A DNA stretch of 64,000 bases from Arcticibacter pallidicorallinus (GCF_003002875.1 NZ_PVTH01000005.1:62001-126000); one strand, 5' to 3'; numbered from the stretch's first letter, positions 9,016 through 18,757 are shown. Notes: generated by a model from the sequence alone, not told the origin. Program-made: numbers and translations.

Positions 9016-10401
9016 TCACTTTCTTTTTCTCCCTTTGTGAATAGAAACCTGAGGAGGATGAAGATATTGGTTAAAAAAGCTATACATCTTAACTAACGAA
9101 TCCTCGGTTTTCGGAACAGAGTGACCCTCTCCATAGTCAATAAGTGTAGTGGTTGGGACCTGTAGTGAGTCCAGCTTCGACTTGAAGTTTGCCACCTGAC
9201 CCTGATAGTAGCGTTCATCAGTGGTGTTGTAGAAAAATAGTACGGGTGCTGTAGCGGCAGATTTGACCAGATAACTGGCACCCATAGTTTCCCAATGACC
9301 TATGTTCTTTTCGAGGGATCCCCAGGCCCATGGACATCTGGATTCCAGGTTAGAGTCGCCGTCATCAGGCGTTTTATAGATTATGGTGTAGTCAAAAACC
9401 CCGGGACCAAGAGCTGCTGCCTGTACGTCATCATTGACATCTCTGTGAAAACCGGCATTCTCGAAATCCGGTACACTTCTATCGCCTGCAGCCAGCGAGC
9501 CAGCAGTCGATCCGCGTGAAAAGCCATAAATACCGATATTTCCAGAGAGGCCCAATTGTGAGCCAAAAAATCGCAATGTACGCACAGCAGATTTCACCTT
9601 TTGTACTGCGTCCGGATTTGTCTGATATGATTTGTAGGTATCATTTTTGCCATTAATCGGCCTCCCTTTTCCCCAAGGGCAATACTTAGGATGGTCGGCA
9701 ATAGCCCATGCTATGCCATTAGCCGGTGCTCCTTCCAGAAATGAGTCATCGAAACCTGCGAGGGTATAGCCCAGATTCAACCGCTGATTCTTATTGGCGT
9801 CTGTCAAAGTTTCTTTATCAGGATCGTATGTGGCGTAGCTGTTACTGTAAGAAAAAGATAGGATAACTGGAACCTTAACAGCTGTATTAGCTGGATAAAT
9901 GATATCCATGTGTAGCATATCACCCGATTCGTACTCGGCTGGTGTGTTATAAACGCTCGGATCATCCTTAAAATAAGGAACATTCCGTGAGATGCGATAA
10001 CCTTCGAAAAGTACATAAGACTGGTATCTGGAAGAACCTTTAATACCACAGAAAGAGCCTGCAGCGAGTGAATCATTGATAGCAATAATATCTGCGTTAA
10101 TCGATATAGCGGTAGAATTTACATTTTTCTTGTAGTCCAGTTCAATAACACGGTAGCCCTCCAATAATAGCCAGGCAACATCATCAAAATTCTTGTTCCT
10201 GCCTATCTTCTTTATATTAAGGTTCTCAAGGTAAACAACTGTTGGATAGCCTCCTTTGAAATCGGGAACGGTCAGATTCGGTTCATTAAGAGTGTATACA
10301 ATATCGCCTCCCGTTACCCGACTCTTCCATTTTCCTGAAGAACCTTCGGAAACAGTGCTTGCGGTAATGAAGACGATAAGAAGTGTAAGAATTTTATGCA
10401 T
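9016..10401 (-). CDS. Secreted alpha/beta hydrolase, putative carbohydrate esterase
   Basis: About 461 residues from the ATG at 10399-10401; an upstream TTG at 10425 is a weaker start. A signal peptide (MHKILTLLIVFITASTVSEG) is followed by about 150 residues of beta-rich sequence and an alpha/beta hydrolase domain. The nucleophile elbow is GFSRGS. The C-terminal His is probably that in YGEGHSVPK. The layout resembles secreted acyl esterases and tannase/feruloyl esterase-like proteins rather than peptidases. Its position between a pectate lyase and a pectinesterase-like gene suggests deacylation of plant polysaccharide, which is inference. Confidence 0.75.
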   Translation of the reverse strand: MHKILTLLIVFITASTVSEGSSGKWKSRVTGGDIVYTLNEPNLTVPDFKGGYPTVVYLENLNIKKIGRNKNFDDVAWLLLEGYRVIELDYKKNVNSTAISINADIIAINDSLAAGSFCGIKGSSRYQSYVLFEGYRISRNVPYFKDDPSVYNTPAEYESGDMLHMDIIYPANTAVKVPVILSFSYSNSYATYDPDKETLTDANKNQRLNLGYTLAGFDDSFLEGAPANGIAWAIADHPKYCPWGKGRPINGKNDTYKSYQTNPDAVQKVKSAVRTLRFFGSQLGLSGNIGIYGFSRGSTAGSLAAGDRSVPDFENAGFHRDVNDDVQAAALGPGVFDYTIIYKTPDDGDSNLESRCPWAWGSLEKNIGHWETMGASYLVKSAATAPVLFFYNTTDERYYQGQVANFKSKLDSLQVPTTTLIDYGEGHSVPKTEDSLVKMYSFFNQYLHPPQVSIHKGRKRK

Positions 10402-10595
10402 AAGTCGCTCGGATAGTCGCGACAAAGTAAAGAAACTATCCTCGTCTCACCAAATCCTTCTATCAGAGCAGCCGGGCTAATTTTCTGTGCCTTGTCTTGG
10501 TGTGGCAAGTTATTTGCAAGTGTAGATCAGCATGATAATTTCGGAAATTAGGATGGGCTTAAATGCGCAGGAGCAACAGCAACAGGGCGAATCTT

Positions 10596-11120
10596 TCAAC
10601 CCCGCTGTTTCTGTTCCCTTACTATCGCCGCTGTTACCATAAGCTGGCCGAGATGCCGCATGGTATGCTCCGCAGCATGAAAAAGCAGCCCAATGACTGT
10701 CGACGGTAAACCGGCTCTCCCGACTTTCCTAAAGTCTGGCAGTGTCGCTTCATCGGTTTCCTTAATTTGCTGAAGTGCAAGATCAACCTGCTGATTAAAC
10801 CGTTCCACCAGATCTTTAACCGAATATCCCCCTTCCGATGTATCGTTTCCTTCTTCAGCAAGTTCTTGAAACTGGACCTGAGTTAAGCTTTCAGCCCTCG
10901 CGTAAGTAAAAACACGGTCGAGCACCCCCCTTAAGTGCTGAAGATGAAATCCCACAGAAGCCATTCCTGCAGGACGGAGCCAAAGCAAATCAGCTGGAAA
11001 GCCCTCCATATACTCATTAAGCTCTTCTCTTGCTTGCAGCAAGGCGTGAGCTACAGGCTGTAGCAATGAACCTATTTCCGGAACTGGTCCTCTTTGCCAG
11101 ACTTCTAATTTCTGCGACAT
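10596..11120 (-). CDS. DinB-family metal-dependent protein
   Basis: A 174-residue four-helix bundle of the DinB/YfiT superfamily. The three expected metal-binding histidines are visible: one in the second helix (GFHLQHLRGVLDRV) and a pair in the last helix (FHAAEHTMRHLGQL). Family members are thiol transferases or damage-inducible proteins; the reaction is usually unknown. The gene lies alone between a hydrolase gene and an AraC regulator on the same strand, 53 bp after the regulator, so the two may be co-transcribed. Confidence 0.85.
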   Translation of the reverse strand: MSQKLEVWQRGPVPEIGSLLQPVAHALLQAREELNEYMEGFPADLLWLRPAGMASVGFHLQHLRGVLDRVFTYARAESLTQVQFQELAEEGNDTSEGGYSVKDLVERFNQQVDLALQQIKETDEATLPDFRKVGRAGLPSTVIGLLFHAAEHTMRHLGQLMVTAAIVREQKQRG

Positions 11121-11173
11121 AATATTTAAGTAATACCGGGAATTCGGTTTGGGCCTATTGCTCTGAGGTGCGT

Positions 11174-12022
11174 TTATCTTGACACCCAGCTATATCTTGA
11201 TGGAGCAATCCCCAAATACTGTTTAAAGTCTTTTTGAAAATGGTTGTAATCATAGTAGCCAGATACCATTGCAGCATCTGATAAACCGGAAGACTTATCG
11301 ATGTTATAAAGGCCATATGTACAAATAAACCGTTGAAGGGAAATGTATTTTTTAGGAGCCATCCCAACATACTTAATAAAATTACGCTGCAACCATCTTT
11401 GATTTACTTTGCCCCCAATTGCTGATAATAACTCAGAAACCGTTGTATTTCCCTTGCGTTGATCAATATGAGCAATCGCAATCTTTACCAGGTAGGGTAG
11501 ATAACTGCTTTTCTCAGACATTGACAAGGCATTCTTCATCATCGCGATCTTATCTTCAAAATTATCCGTCTGATATATTTCGTTTATAATCCCCAGCCAC
11601 CTTTCATCAACCAGATCCTCGAAGCTGCATACAGGATTAGAAAGAAACATGGACGGACTGACATTGAAAGCGGAATAAAAAACGGAAAGGTTAAACCGTA
11701 GAACGAAGATGTGTTCGAGCTGTTCGGGCATTAACCATTGGATATTTTTGATTACGCCGCAACAAACCCAGACCGACTTTAACTTGATTAGCTGTCCATC
11801 TTTAACCAAAGAAACCTCATCTGCCGAATTCGGCATGAAAATAACAGTAGGGATGCCATCGTTAAAGAGCGGTTGACTCATTTCCAAATGCTTACAAGAA
11901 AAAACATATGCCTCAATAATATGTCCGCCGCCATTTGTTCCAAGATGACCGTCAATCTCGTCAGTAAAGTCGAGAAGAGGTTGGCCGGAAAGCCTCATGT
12001 CCGTTAATAGCGATATTGGCAT
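11174..12022 (-). CDS. AraC-family transcriptional regulator
   Basis: About 282 residues from the ATG at 12020-12022; a TTG at 12031 also opens the frame. The C-terminal third is an AraC HTH domain with the second-helix signature GLSDAAMVSGYYDYNHFQKDF and the tail LGIAPSRY. The N-terminal part matches the beta-rich sensor of the DUF6597 type found in many Bacteroidota AraC proteins. It is probably in one transcript with the downstream DinB gene. Its ligand and targets are unknown. Confidence 0.87.
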   Translation of the reverse strand: MPISLLTDMRLSGQPLLDFTDEIDGHLGTNGGGHIIEAYVFSCKHLEMSQPLFNDGIPTVIFMPNSADEVSLVKDGQLIKLKSVWVCCGVIKNIQWLMPEQLEHIFVLRFNLSVFYSAFNVSPSMFLSNPVCSFEDLVDERWLGIINEIYQTDNFEDKIAMMKNALSMSEKSSYLPYLVKIAIAHIDQRKGNTTVSELLSAIGGKVNQRWLQRNFIKYVGMAPKKYISLQRFICTYGLYNIDKSSGLSDAAMVSGYYDYNHFQKDFKQYLGIAPSRYSWVSR

Positions 12023-12129
12023 ACTTCGCAAAGATAAGCATAACTACCTCCCAGCGAAGTGTCCATTTTTTACTTTTCGGAAGATAGAGGTTAGACGACC
12101 TTTGCAAACATCAGATAGATCTAATTAAA

Positions 12130-12942
12130 ATGCTCACAAAGACAGAAAAAGAAATATCATTAATAGCCGAAAGTGCATTGCTTGTAAGCAAGACCCTAGC
12201 CCAGCTGGCCTCCATCATCAAACCAGGCATTACAACGCTCACTCTCGACAAGTACGCCAACGAGTATATTCGGGATAACGGCGCCACCCCCTCTTTCTAC
12301 CAGTTCGAAGGCTTTCCATTTCATATCTGTACTTCCGTTAATAATGCAGTGGTCCACGGCTTTCCAAATAACGAGCCTTTGCGAGAGGGAGACTTAGTGT
12401 CAGTAGATGTGGGGGCATATAAAAACGGATACCATGGAGACCAGGCCTATACCTTTGTCATTGGAGAGGTTTCCAACGAGATCTTGAACCTTGTTCGTGT
12501 AACGAAAGAATCTCTTGCCCATGGCATCGAGAATGCGAAACATGGCAACAGAACCGGCGATATTGGTTATGCAATTCAGTCCCACGTCAATAAGTTTGGC
12601 TTTGGTATCGTTCAAGACCTTGTCGGACATGGCCTCGGCAAAGAACTTCATGAAAAGCCAGACGTACCTAACTTCGGTCGCAGGGGTGATGGCAAATTAT
12701 TGCAGGAGAACATGGTACTTGCTATTGAACCGATGATCAACCTAGGTTCCGCAAAGGTTTATCTTGCAAAAGATAACTGGACTATTCTAACGATGGATGG
12801 CGAACCATCCGTCCATTTCGAACAGGATATTTGTGTTAGAAAAGGCAGCCCTATCATCCTTACAGATTTTGGTATAATCGAAAATGCCGAGATGGCTAAC
12901 GATAACCTTAACTCATCGTATTACAATCAAAAGAGTAACTAA
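12130..12942 (+). CDS. map: Type I methionine aminopeptidase
   Basis: A 270-residue pita-bread-fold aminopeptidase that removes the initiator methionine from nascent proteins. The five metal ligands are all present: Asp93 (VSVDVGA), Asp104 (GDQAY), His167 (GHGLGKELHE), Glu200 (LAIEPM) and Glu231 (HFEQD). His76 (AVVHGFPN) matches the conserved substrate-contacting histidine. The length is near the usual 250-265. It is not in a ribosomal-protein operon, where the housekeeping copy normally sits, so it may be a second paralogue; checking the rest of the genome would settle this. Confidence 0.92.
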   Translation: MLTKTEKEISLIAESALLVSKTLAQLASIIKPGITTLTLDKYANEYIRDNGATPSFYQFEGFPFHICTSVNNAVVHGFPNNEPLREGDLVSVDVGAYKNGYHGDQAYTFVIGEVSNEILNLVRVTKESLAHGIENAKHGNRTGDIGYAIQSHVNKFGFGIVQDLVGHGLGKELHEKPDVPNFGRRGDGKLLQENMVLAIEPMINLGSAKVYLAKDNWTILTMDGEPSVHFEQDICVRKGSPIILTDFGIIENAEMANDNLNSSYYNQKSN

Positions 12943-12991
12943 CGATATCATCCAGTGCGGCTGGCTAAAAGATCGTCTGCCACAGATGGAT

Positions 12992-15508
12992 TTATTCCCA
13001 TTCCACCTTAATATTTTTAATCAGTACAGTGGCCCCTCCCGCATATTCTATTCCGAAACCTCCAAAGTTGCCGGGCGTAACTTCTTGATCAATATTCACT
13101 TCAGCCACCACATCTCCTTCGGCTGAAGCAGCCCGCTCTTCCCGGGACCTGGCAGATGCAATCAACCTGTCCCCTTTTACCTCAACGGTGATATCGCATA
13201 CCGGCCTAAAAGCCGATGTGGAAACAGGTTCGCTGATTCTGTTCACCGTGCCGCTTTCATATCTGATAAAATAACAATCCACGGCATCATGGTATTTGGT
13301 GGTTCTGATAAATCGTAGCCCGTATCCCGTCAGGGTTCTCGCATCAAACTTAATCAGAAAATCCATATACAATGGGGCTACGCTGAAACCCTGTCCTGCA
13401 GTCTTAAAAGGCACAACGGTTAGGGTCATTTTCATGCCAGTAAAGGCATCGCCGACAGGTGTATAATAAAGTCGGGCAAATTGATTCTGCAGAAGACCGG
13501 TATGACCTGCTGATCCCCCGCTGCCCTCGCCATAATACCAGGCATCCTTATCGCTTCTGGATTTGTCTGTATTATCCGACTGGAACTTGGTTAACGTCCA
13601 GAACCCTGGCTTAACCAATGGCTGGTCTTTAGTGGACATATCCCTAAAGTCGGTAGCCAGCAGTTTAGCACCCTTTTTCACTTCCGTGGCAAGGATCTCC
13701 TTTCTCGTGATCACCCTGACAGCATCGCCTGCATCAGACCGCTGGTGCTTAGGGGCAATAGAAGCCATAATATAGTAACCTACATCACCCGGTGTAAGTA
13801 TGTAGTTCTTCAAAGGAATACTAAACCGAGATACCGCAACTTCAATAGGATTACGGCCTTCTGCATCCGCACACCGGTACCATGTTACAAGAGACTGATC
13901 TGTATATCTGGTATCCGTTTTGTACTCCACTGTAAGAACGCCCGTTTCATCTGACTTCAGTTTTGGGGACGAAACAAATTTCGGAGGTTCCAGTTTTGAA
14001 GGTGCTACCTGAATAATGCTGGCAGCTTCCAGACCAGAGGCGGTTTTTGCGGTTACAATAACCCTTCTGCTATCATCAGTATGATTAGTCGGAACTAAAG
14101 TGCAAATGGAACCATCATGATTCGGTTTCAATTTCAACACCGATCCGTTATCTCCCGACACCTTCCACGTTACCGCTTCTCCGCTAACCGGGAAGTTCCC
14201 GAACCTGTTTACCTTTGCCGTTAACCTCAGTGTATCCTTGCCCGTTTCAGCGTTGGTTTTTGCAGGTGAAATTAATAGCTTAACGGGAACACCGGTAAAT
14301 TTTCCTCTTTGCCCCTTCTCGGCTTTCAGCGTCAGCTCCTTCATATTCATCGGGTCCCAGTCATCGTCGCCCCTTAATAGATTATAGATATTGTAGAACA
14401 CCTTTCTTTCATACTCAAAACGATACGCATTCAGCAGAGGCTTATTTGTCAGGTCGACTGTAAAGGAAGGGGTCTTTTCGCTTACAAATACAGGACTTTT
14501 ATTCAACGAAACATTGTATTGGTAATTACGCATTTCGAGCGGAGAGACATCCTGCCAGCCGATATATGATAAAGTCTTCGAATGGAAACGCGTGTCGATA
14601 AGTGCCAGCTGACCATCATCAGCCTTGGTAAAATACTGGTCTCCGACGGTAAAGGATGTGATATCGGAATTAAGGAACACAGCACCTGTTCCTGTCGTCC
14701 TATAGAATGGCATAGAGCTGTAAAACTCAAGCGTGCAATTCAGGTAAACTGCTGTTCCGCTTAATGCATCGTCCGTAGATTCAAAATGACACCTGTCGAA
14801 AAGAATCCTCTTTCCACCGACGAAGGGACACAAGTTAAGTCTGCTGACAAAGCGCGTATTGCGCGCGACAATTTTATCGCCATTGCAGTGTATTAGCTGC
14901 GCCTGAACAATAGCAGATGCTCTTTTTTTCCTGTTAAGTACTGGTTTCAAAGGAAATTCAAGATCAATATTACAGTAATTACCAAACGTGACATTTTCAG
15001 AACTCGTTCCCTGACCTATGAACTTAAACGAAGTAAAATTTCCCTTTGCGCCTATGGTTTGCCCCCTATTCGCTGCCAGCACAACATTTTCAGCCTTCTG
15101 CGAAAGACCATAAAATCTCAGCCACTCACATTTGATAATCATTCCATACGGCGGTTCCCCGCCCTGACCGACACGCTCAGAGGGGTCGTCCGGGTTGTCG
15201 ATCCAATAAACATATGGTGCTATATATAGTGTCATCGGTGATTTTTCCGACCCGTCGGTTATATACTTAGCCGCCTCATTGATAGAGTTATATACAAACG
15301 GATACTTGGCCGCTTGCGCGGACGTCAGCTGACCATCGATAAAGAAAGCATGAGGTCCAAGCAAGATCTTCTGTCCCTTGTAGACGATATATTCTCCTTC
15401 AAACCTTATCGGATCAGCGGCATTTAGCGGTTTGTAGATCTCTTGTCCTTTTGACGTAGAAGCGAATATTGATACTAAGAGCACACAAATTAAGAGAAGC
15501 TTTTTCAT
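12992..15508 (-). CDS. Large secreted pectinesterase-like beta-helix protein with Ig-like and LamG-like modules
   Basis: An 838-residue exported protein with a clear signal peptide (MKKLLLICVLLVSIFASTSKG). Residues 60-330 form a right-handed beta-helix resembling CE8 pectin methylesterases: QAQLIHCNGDKIVARNTRF and STDDALSGTAVYLNC line up with the CE8 core. The canonical GQDTL loop is replaced by LNLCPFV, so catalysis is doubtful. Next come a linker (about 330-405), a bacterial Ig-like domain (410-500), a second Ig-like domain (505-610) and a C-terminal concanavalin/LamG-like domain (620-838). It probably binds or de-esterifies pectin. The combination of modules is not one I recognise as a named enzyme. 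Confidence 0.75.
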   Translation of the reverse strand: MKKLLLICVLLVSIFASTSKGQEIYKPLNAADPIRFEGEYIVYKGQKILLGPHAFFIDGQLTSAQAAKYPFVYNSINEAAKYITDGSEKSPMTLYIAPYVYWIDNPDDPSERVGQGGEPPYGMIIKCEWLRFYGLSQKAENVVLAANRGQTIGAKGNFTSFKFIGQGTSSENVTFGNYCNIDLEFPLKPVLNRKKRASAIVQAQLIHCNGDKIVARNTRFVSRLNLCPFVGGKRILFDRCHFESTDDALSGTAVYLNCTLEFYSSMPFYRTTGTGAVFLNSDITSFTVGDQYFTKADDGQLALIDTRFHSKTLSYIGWQDVSPLEMRNYQYNVSLNKSPVFVSEKTPSFTVDLTNKPLLNAYRFEYERKVFYNIYNLLRGDDDWDPMNMKELTLKAEKGQRGKFTGVPVKLLISPAKTNAETGKDTLRLTAKVNRFGNFPVSGEAVTWKVSGDNGSVLKLKPNHDGSICTLVPTNHTDDSRRVIVTAKTASGLEAASIIQVAPSKLEPPKFVSSPKLKSDETGVLTVEYKTDTRYTDQSLVTWYRCADAEGRNPIEVAVSRFSIPLKNYILTPGDVGYYIMASIAPKHQRSDAGDAVRVITRKEILATEVKKGAKLLATDFRDMSTKDQPLVKPGFWTLTKFQSDNTDKSRSDKDAWYYGEGSGGSAGHTGLLQNQFARLYYTPVGDAFTGMKMTLTVVPFKTAGQGFSVAPLYMDFLIKFDARTLTGYGLRFIRTTKYHDAVDCYFIRYESGTVNRISEPVSTSAFRPVCDITVEVKGDRLIASARSREERAASAEGDVVAEVNIDQEVTPGNFGGFGIEYAGGATVLIKNIKVEWE

Positions 15509-15601
15509 TTACGGTTGGTTAGTGCGCGTGCAATTGTCAGTTAGGCACGAAGGTTCGTCACTAAAATACATATTCTTTATCTTTTTACCTTTATCTTCAA
15601 C

Positions 15602-15934
15602 CTACCACATACAGTCCTGCCAGTCAGTAAACATGTGAAAAAGTAGTCCGACAGCAACTATTCTTGTCTTAGGAAAAAATACCAGCAAAAAATATACGCC
15701 TACAGCATAATACGAATGCAAAGGATGAAACCCGATGCTACACCTGCCCGGATCAAAAACAGGGGTAGCCAACAGATGATCGAGATCAACCAGCATGGTT
15801 AGAATCATCATTCCCCAGGCTCGTATCCATTGAGAATTAAAAAACACAAATGCGATTCCGGCAGGAACAAGAAAATGGAGGCTATAATGGACGATAGTTT
15901 GCCATGGAAGGCTAGATGCAGTAATCATATACAT
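15602..15934 (-). CDS. DUF6122 family membrane protein
   Basis: A 110-residue small membrane protein with three to four hydrophobic segments. Its conserved core is VDLDHLLATPVFDPGRCSIGFHPLHSYYA, with a further FHMFTDWQDC near the end. The Asp and His residues are reminiscent of the metal-dependent membrane hydrolase YdjM/LexA-regulated group, but I cannot assign an activity. The family is widespread in Bacteroidota. It lies 23 bp downstream of the MTHFR-like gene and is likely co-transcribed with it. Confidence 0.8.
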   Translation of the reverse strand: MYMITASSLPWQTIVHYSLHFLVPAGIAFVFFNSQWIRAWGMMILTMLVDLDHLLATPVFDPGRCSIGFHPLHSYYAVGVYFLLVFFPKTRIVAVGLLFHMFTDWQDCMW

Positions 15935-15957
15935 GAACGCTTATATGTCTTTGTGTC

Positions 15958-16917
15958 CTAGAGCGAAGCGAGAAATGGTCTGGGAGCATTTCTCAAACCT
16001 TTCTCTGACAACATTTTGCCTATCTGATTAACCATGTATATCGATGCCTCAATCTCGTCTTTTTTGATTGCTACACTTTCGACGTTAAATCCGAAAGGTA
16101 CACATCGATCTGCGCAGAAAGCTGTTAATTCAGCAGCAATAGCCAGACAGACTTCAACTGATCTTTCTAGCATATTTTCTGTCTGCCTCAGTTCCTCCTT
16201 CAGTGCTTCCGGAATATGAATACCCAACCACTCCATGAACTGGAGGGTTTTGAAGGACCCGCATGCTGTTAGTGTAAACAGAATTGACGGCGGTGATATC
16301 TGCTGCTCTCTGCAAGCCTGACAAAGATCTTCCACAAGCTTCTTGGCGAAGTCGACATTGAAAACGCATTGGGAAACAAAATAGGATACTCCGCTTGCGG
16401 CCTTGTCCAATATCCGCTGATCTTCATCCTTCAAAACGGAGTGTCTCTCGGGAATTGTTACGGCACCAATGACAGACGTGCTTACGCGCTTACTCCACAG
16501 CTGGTAGGCTTCGGGCAGTGTGGTTTTAACCGGAAACCCGGGTGACGGCACACCGACAAACACCGGGTAGCAGTTATGTCTTCCCAGCTGATCCAGCCAC
16601 GCTGTCAATTCTGCTTTTGAAAACTTTCCGGCAGGACGGTATATTACCTTCGGAACATTCAGCCCCCCAAGGTATTCACTAGCAAACGTAAACGGATCCA
16701 AAGCATTTAGAAAAGGGAAAGGTCTCTCCTCCGATGTGCGGGCAGATTCGTCCTGAACATCGTACACAATCAATGCGTCGATATCCAGGCCAACCAACCT
16801 GGCCATTGTTCTTTCCGCAATCTCAGCGATACGTGCAGGAGGCGTTCCTGCTTTTGGCGGTGTAATTCCGTAGGTCAAAATCCCGGGTTTTCCGTTTTTG
16901 ATCTGGTCTAGAAACAT
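15958..16917 (-). CDS. Methylenetetrahydrofolate reductase-like FAD enzyme
   Basis: About 319 residues from the ATG at 16915-16917; the frame extends further upstream to 17058, but that part has no family character. The TIM-barrel sequence includes ALIVYDVQDES and GAVTIPERHS, the FAD/folate-contacting motif of the MTHFR family. It differs from standard MetF (no clear NxTP signature), so it may be a specialised C1 enzyme rather than the methionine-cycle enzyme. The gene is divergent from an Lrp/AsnC regulator across a 270-bp gap, suggesting amino-acid-responsive control. Confidence 0.72.
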   Translation of the reverse strand: MFLDQIKNGKPGILTYGITPPKAGTPPARIAEIAERTMARLVGLDIDALIVYDVQDESARTSEERPFPFLNALDPFTFASEYLGGLNVPKVIYRPAGKFSKAELTAWLDQLGRHNCYPVFVGVPSPGFPVKTTLPEAYQLWSKRVSTSVIGAVTIPERHSVLKDEDQRILDKAASGVSYFVSQCVFNVDFAKKLVEDLCQACREQQISPPSILFTLTACGSFKTLQFMEWLGIHIPEALKEELRQTENMLERSVEVCLAIAAELTAFCADRCVPFGFNVESVAIKKDEIEASIYMVNQIGKMLSEKGLRNAPRPFLASL

Positions 16918-17067
16918 AGTGTATATAGTTACTGTTTTATTGTACGTTCGACATCCACTGACAAAGATATTATTTGTTAACAACCCGACACCGGAGTCCT
17001 CTAGATACCCAAGAGACCCAATCCGGTTATTTCTAGGGTGGAACAATATTCTAAGCAAATCTAACCA

Positions 17068-17122
17068 TAAGGACTAATTAACTTCGTTATTGGAATTAAC
17101 TAAGGACAATTATCTACATTTG
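17068..17122 (+). promoter_or_regulatory. Promoter of the Lrp-family gene with direct repeats
   Basis: A Bacteroidota-type promoter is visible: TTGG at 17090-17093, 21 nt, then TACATTTG at 17115-17122 (consensus TAnnTTTG), about 65 bp before the Lrp start. Two near-identical repeats flank the -33 element, TAAGGACTAATTA at 17068-17080 and TAAGGACAATTA at 17101-17112, spaced 33 bp or about three helical turns. They are candidate Lrp operators for autoregulation. Confidence 0.5.
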
Positions 17123-17187
17123 TCGTAAATGACAGTATTAATCACTAACACACAGGTTAAAAACGGTCATTTTAAGAAGATTATTCT

Positions 17188-17649
17188 ATGAACGAATTGG
17201 ACGAAACGGATATTCAACTATTGAAGTCTTTGGGAGAGAACTCAAATTTGACTACGAAAGAACTGGCTGCCAAGGTTAACCTCTCCTCCTCTCCGGTATT
17301 TGAAAGAGTAAAACGCCTTGAAGGTAACGGCTATATCCAAAAATATATTGCACTTATTGACGCCGAAAAGCTGAACTACGGGCTTATCGTTTTCTGTAAT
17401 ATTAAGCTTAAGCAACATGACAAGACGGTAGGACGCCAGTTTGTGAATGACATTTTGCAATTAAAAGAGGTGGTTGAATGTTACAATATTTCGGGCGATT
17501 ACGATTTTCTTTTAAAAGTATATGCCAAAGACATGAAACACTATCAGGATTTCGTCTTCAACAAGCTGGGGTCAGTAAGAAGTATCGGCAGCACGCATAG
17601 TACATTTGTGATGTGCGAAAACAAGAATACCCATAACATCAATCTGTAA
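17188..17649 (+). CDS. Lrp/AsnC-family transcriptional regulator
   Basis: A 153-residue protein of standard Lrp length. The N-terminal winged HTH (residues 1-60) has the motif TTKELAAKVNLSSSPVFERVKRLE. The C-terminal RAM ligand-binding domain includes VVECYNISGDYDFLLKVYAKD. Family members sense amino acids as octamers. It is divergent from the MTHFR-like gene, with which it shares a long regulatory gap carrying repeats. Confidence 0.93.
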   Translation: MNELDETDIQLLKSLGENSNLTTKELAAKVNLSSSPVFERVKRLEGNGYIQKYIALIDAEKLNYGLIVFCNIKLKQHDKTVGRQFVNDILQLKEVVECYNISGDYDFLLKVYAKDMKHYQDFVFNKLGSVRSIGSTHSTFVMCENKNTHNINL

Positions 17650-17737
17650 TACTCATCATGGCCTTTATAAACCCTGGAGATTGAGCTAAATGGTCATTCG
17701 CCAAACCGATCGAATTTATCTTGTGTTATAATAGGTG

Positions 17738-18403
17738 ATGATTCAAAAAACACGATTATACAACAAGATCTTCTACGGCTTTGTAATTTTTCTACTTGCC
17801 TCCTGTAGCCAACAACCAGATAGCAATACCTCTGAGCATAAACACATGCACACTAAAGACACGCTTAGCGATTCGGTTGATACCGCAGTGAAGGCCAACC
17901 AAACGCTGAGTGCAGTGGCCGACATACAGGAACGCTACGCTTCTGTGATGAAACAACTTGAGGGGGCAGCAATGGACTCCACATCTTTCAAGTACTCGTG
18001 CCAAGGGGAAAAAAATGGAGCGGTAACCTATTTCTCTCATGAAGGCCGGCTCCGACTAATTGTTCACCGATACAATGAATACGACCATTATTCTGCTGTA
18101 GACAGTTACTTTGTGGAGGATGACAGGCTATACTTCGCATACTTAAACGGTGTATCATGGTCTTTTGAAGACGGAGGTGGTACGAGAGACAACGTTAGAG
18201 AACTGCGTATTTATGTTGTTAATCAACTTCCGATCCGATGCCTGGAGAAGAATTACGTAATACGGTCTAAAGCAAGCAATAATCCCCGATCAGAAACCGC
18301 CACTAATAAAGAAGTAGACTGCAAATCACCGGCGTCTGTCATTGGTCCTTACCAGATTTTACTGAAGTACAAAACCGGAGGCACCTCGGGCTGTCTCGAT
18401 TAA
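17738..18403 (+). CDS. Lipoprotein of unknown function
   Basis: About 221 residues from the ATG at 17738, with a GTG one codon upstream. The N-terminus is a lipoprotein signal with the lipobox LLASC. Downstream is a Ser/Thr/His-rich linker (NTSEHKHMHTKDT) and a compact beta-rich domain with Tyr/Asp-rich strands. I do not recognise a family. It is in the same direction as the Lrp gene, with about 90 bp between them. Confidence 0.7.
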   Translation: MIQKTRLYNKIFYGFVIFLLASCSQQPDSNTSEHKHMHTKDTLSDSVDTAVKANQTLSAVADIQERYASVMKQLEGAAMDSTSFKYSCQGEKNGAVTYFSHEGRLRLIVHRYNEYDHYSAVDSYFVEDDRLYFAYLNGVSWSFEDGGGTRDNVRELRIYVVNQLPIRCLEKNYVIRSKASNNPRSETATNKEVDCKSPASVIGPYQILLKYKTGGTSGCLD

Positions 18404-18528
18404 TGACCGACTACTGCTTGCTTCGATTTAGCGTATCTCCTTTATAGTTCCATTCATGAAGCACACATCTTAAGTATTAGTTAAAACAATAGCGATATCT
18501 CAATCCTTTTATTAAAAAATATAAACTT

Positions 18529-18741
18529 ATGAATAGGACAATTGGATTAATCCTAATAGTAATTGGAGCAGTAATGTTAATCTGGACAGGGTTCAGTTAT
18601 ACTAAAAAAGAAAAGATTATTGACGCAGGTCCTATACAAGTGTCTGCCGACAAACAAGAAACGGTTAACTGGCCACCGTACCTCGGAGGGCTTCTAATCA
18701 TCGGGGGAATCGCAATAGTAGCAACAGCAAAGAAACGTTAA
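18529..18741 (+). CDS. Small two-TM membrane protein
   Basis: A 70-residue protein with two transmembrane helices (about 4-25 and 48-66) joined by a charged loop. The second ends in AKKR. It resembles the small DUF3185-type stress proteins of Bacteroidota in size and layout. A strong hairpin terminator follows the stop. Confidence 0.65.
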   Translation: MNRTIGLILIVIGAVMLIWTGFSYTKKEKIIDAGPIQVSADKQETVNWPPYLGGLLIIGGIAIVATAKKR

Positions 18742-18757
18742 TGGTTCTCGACTTAAA

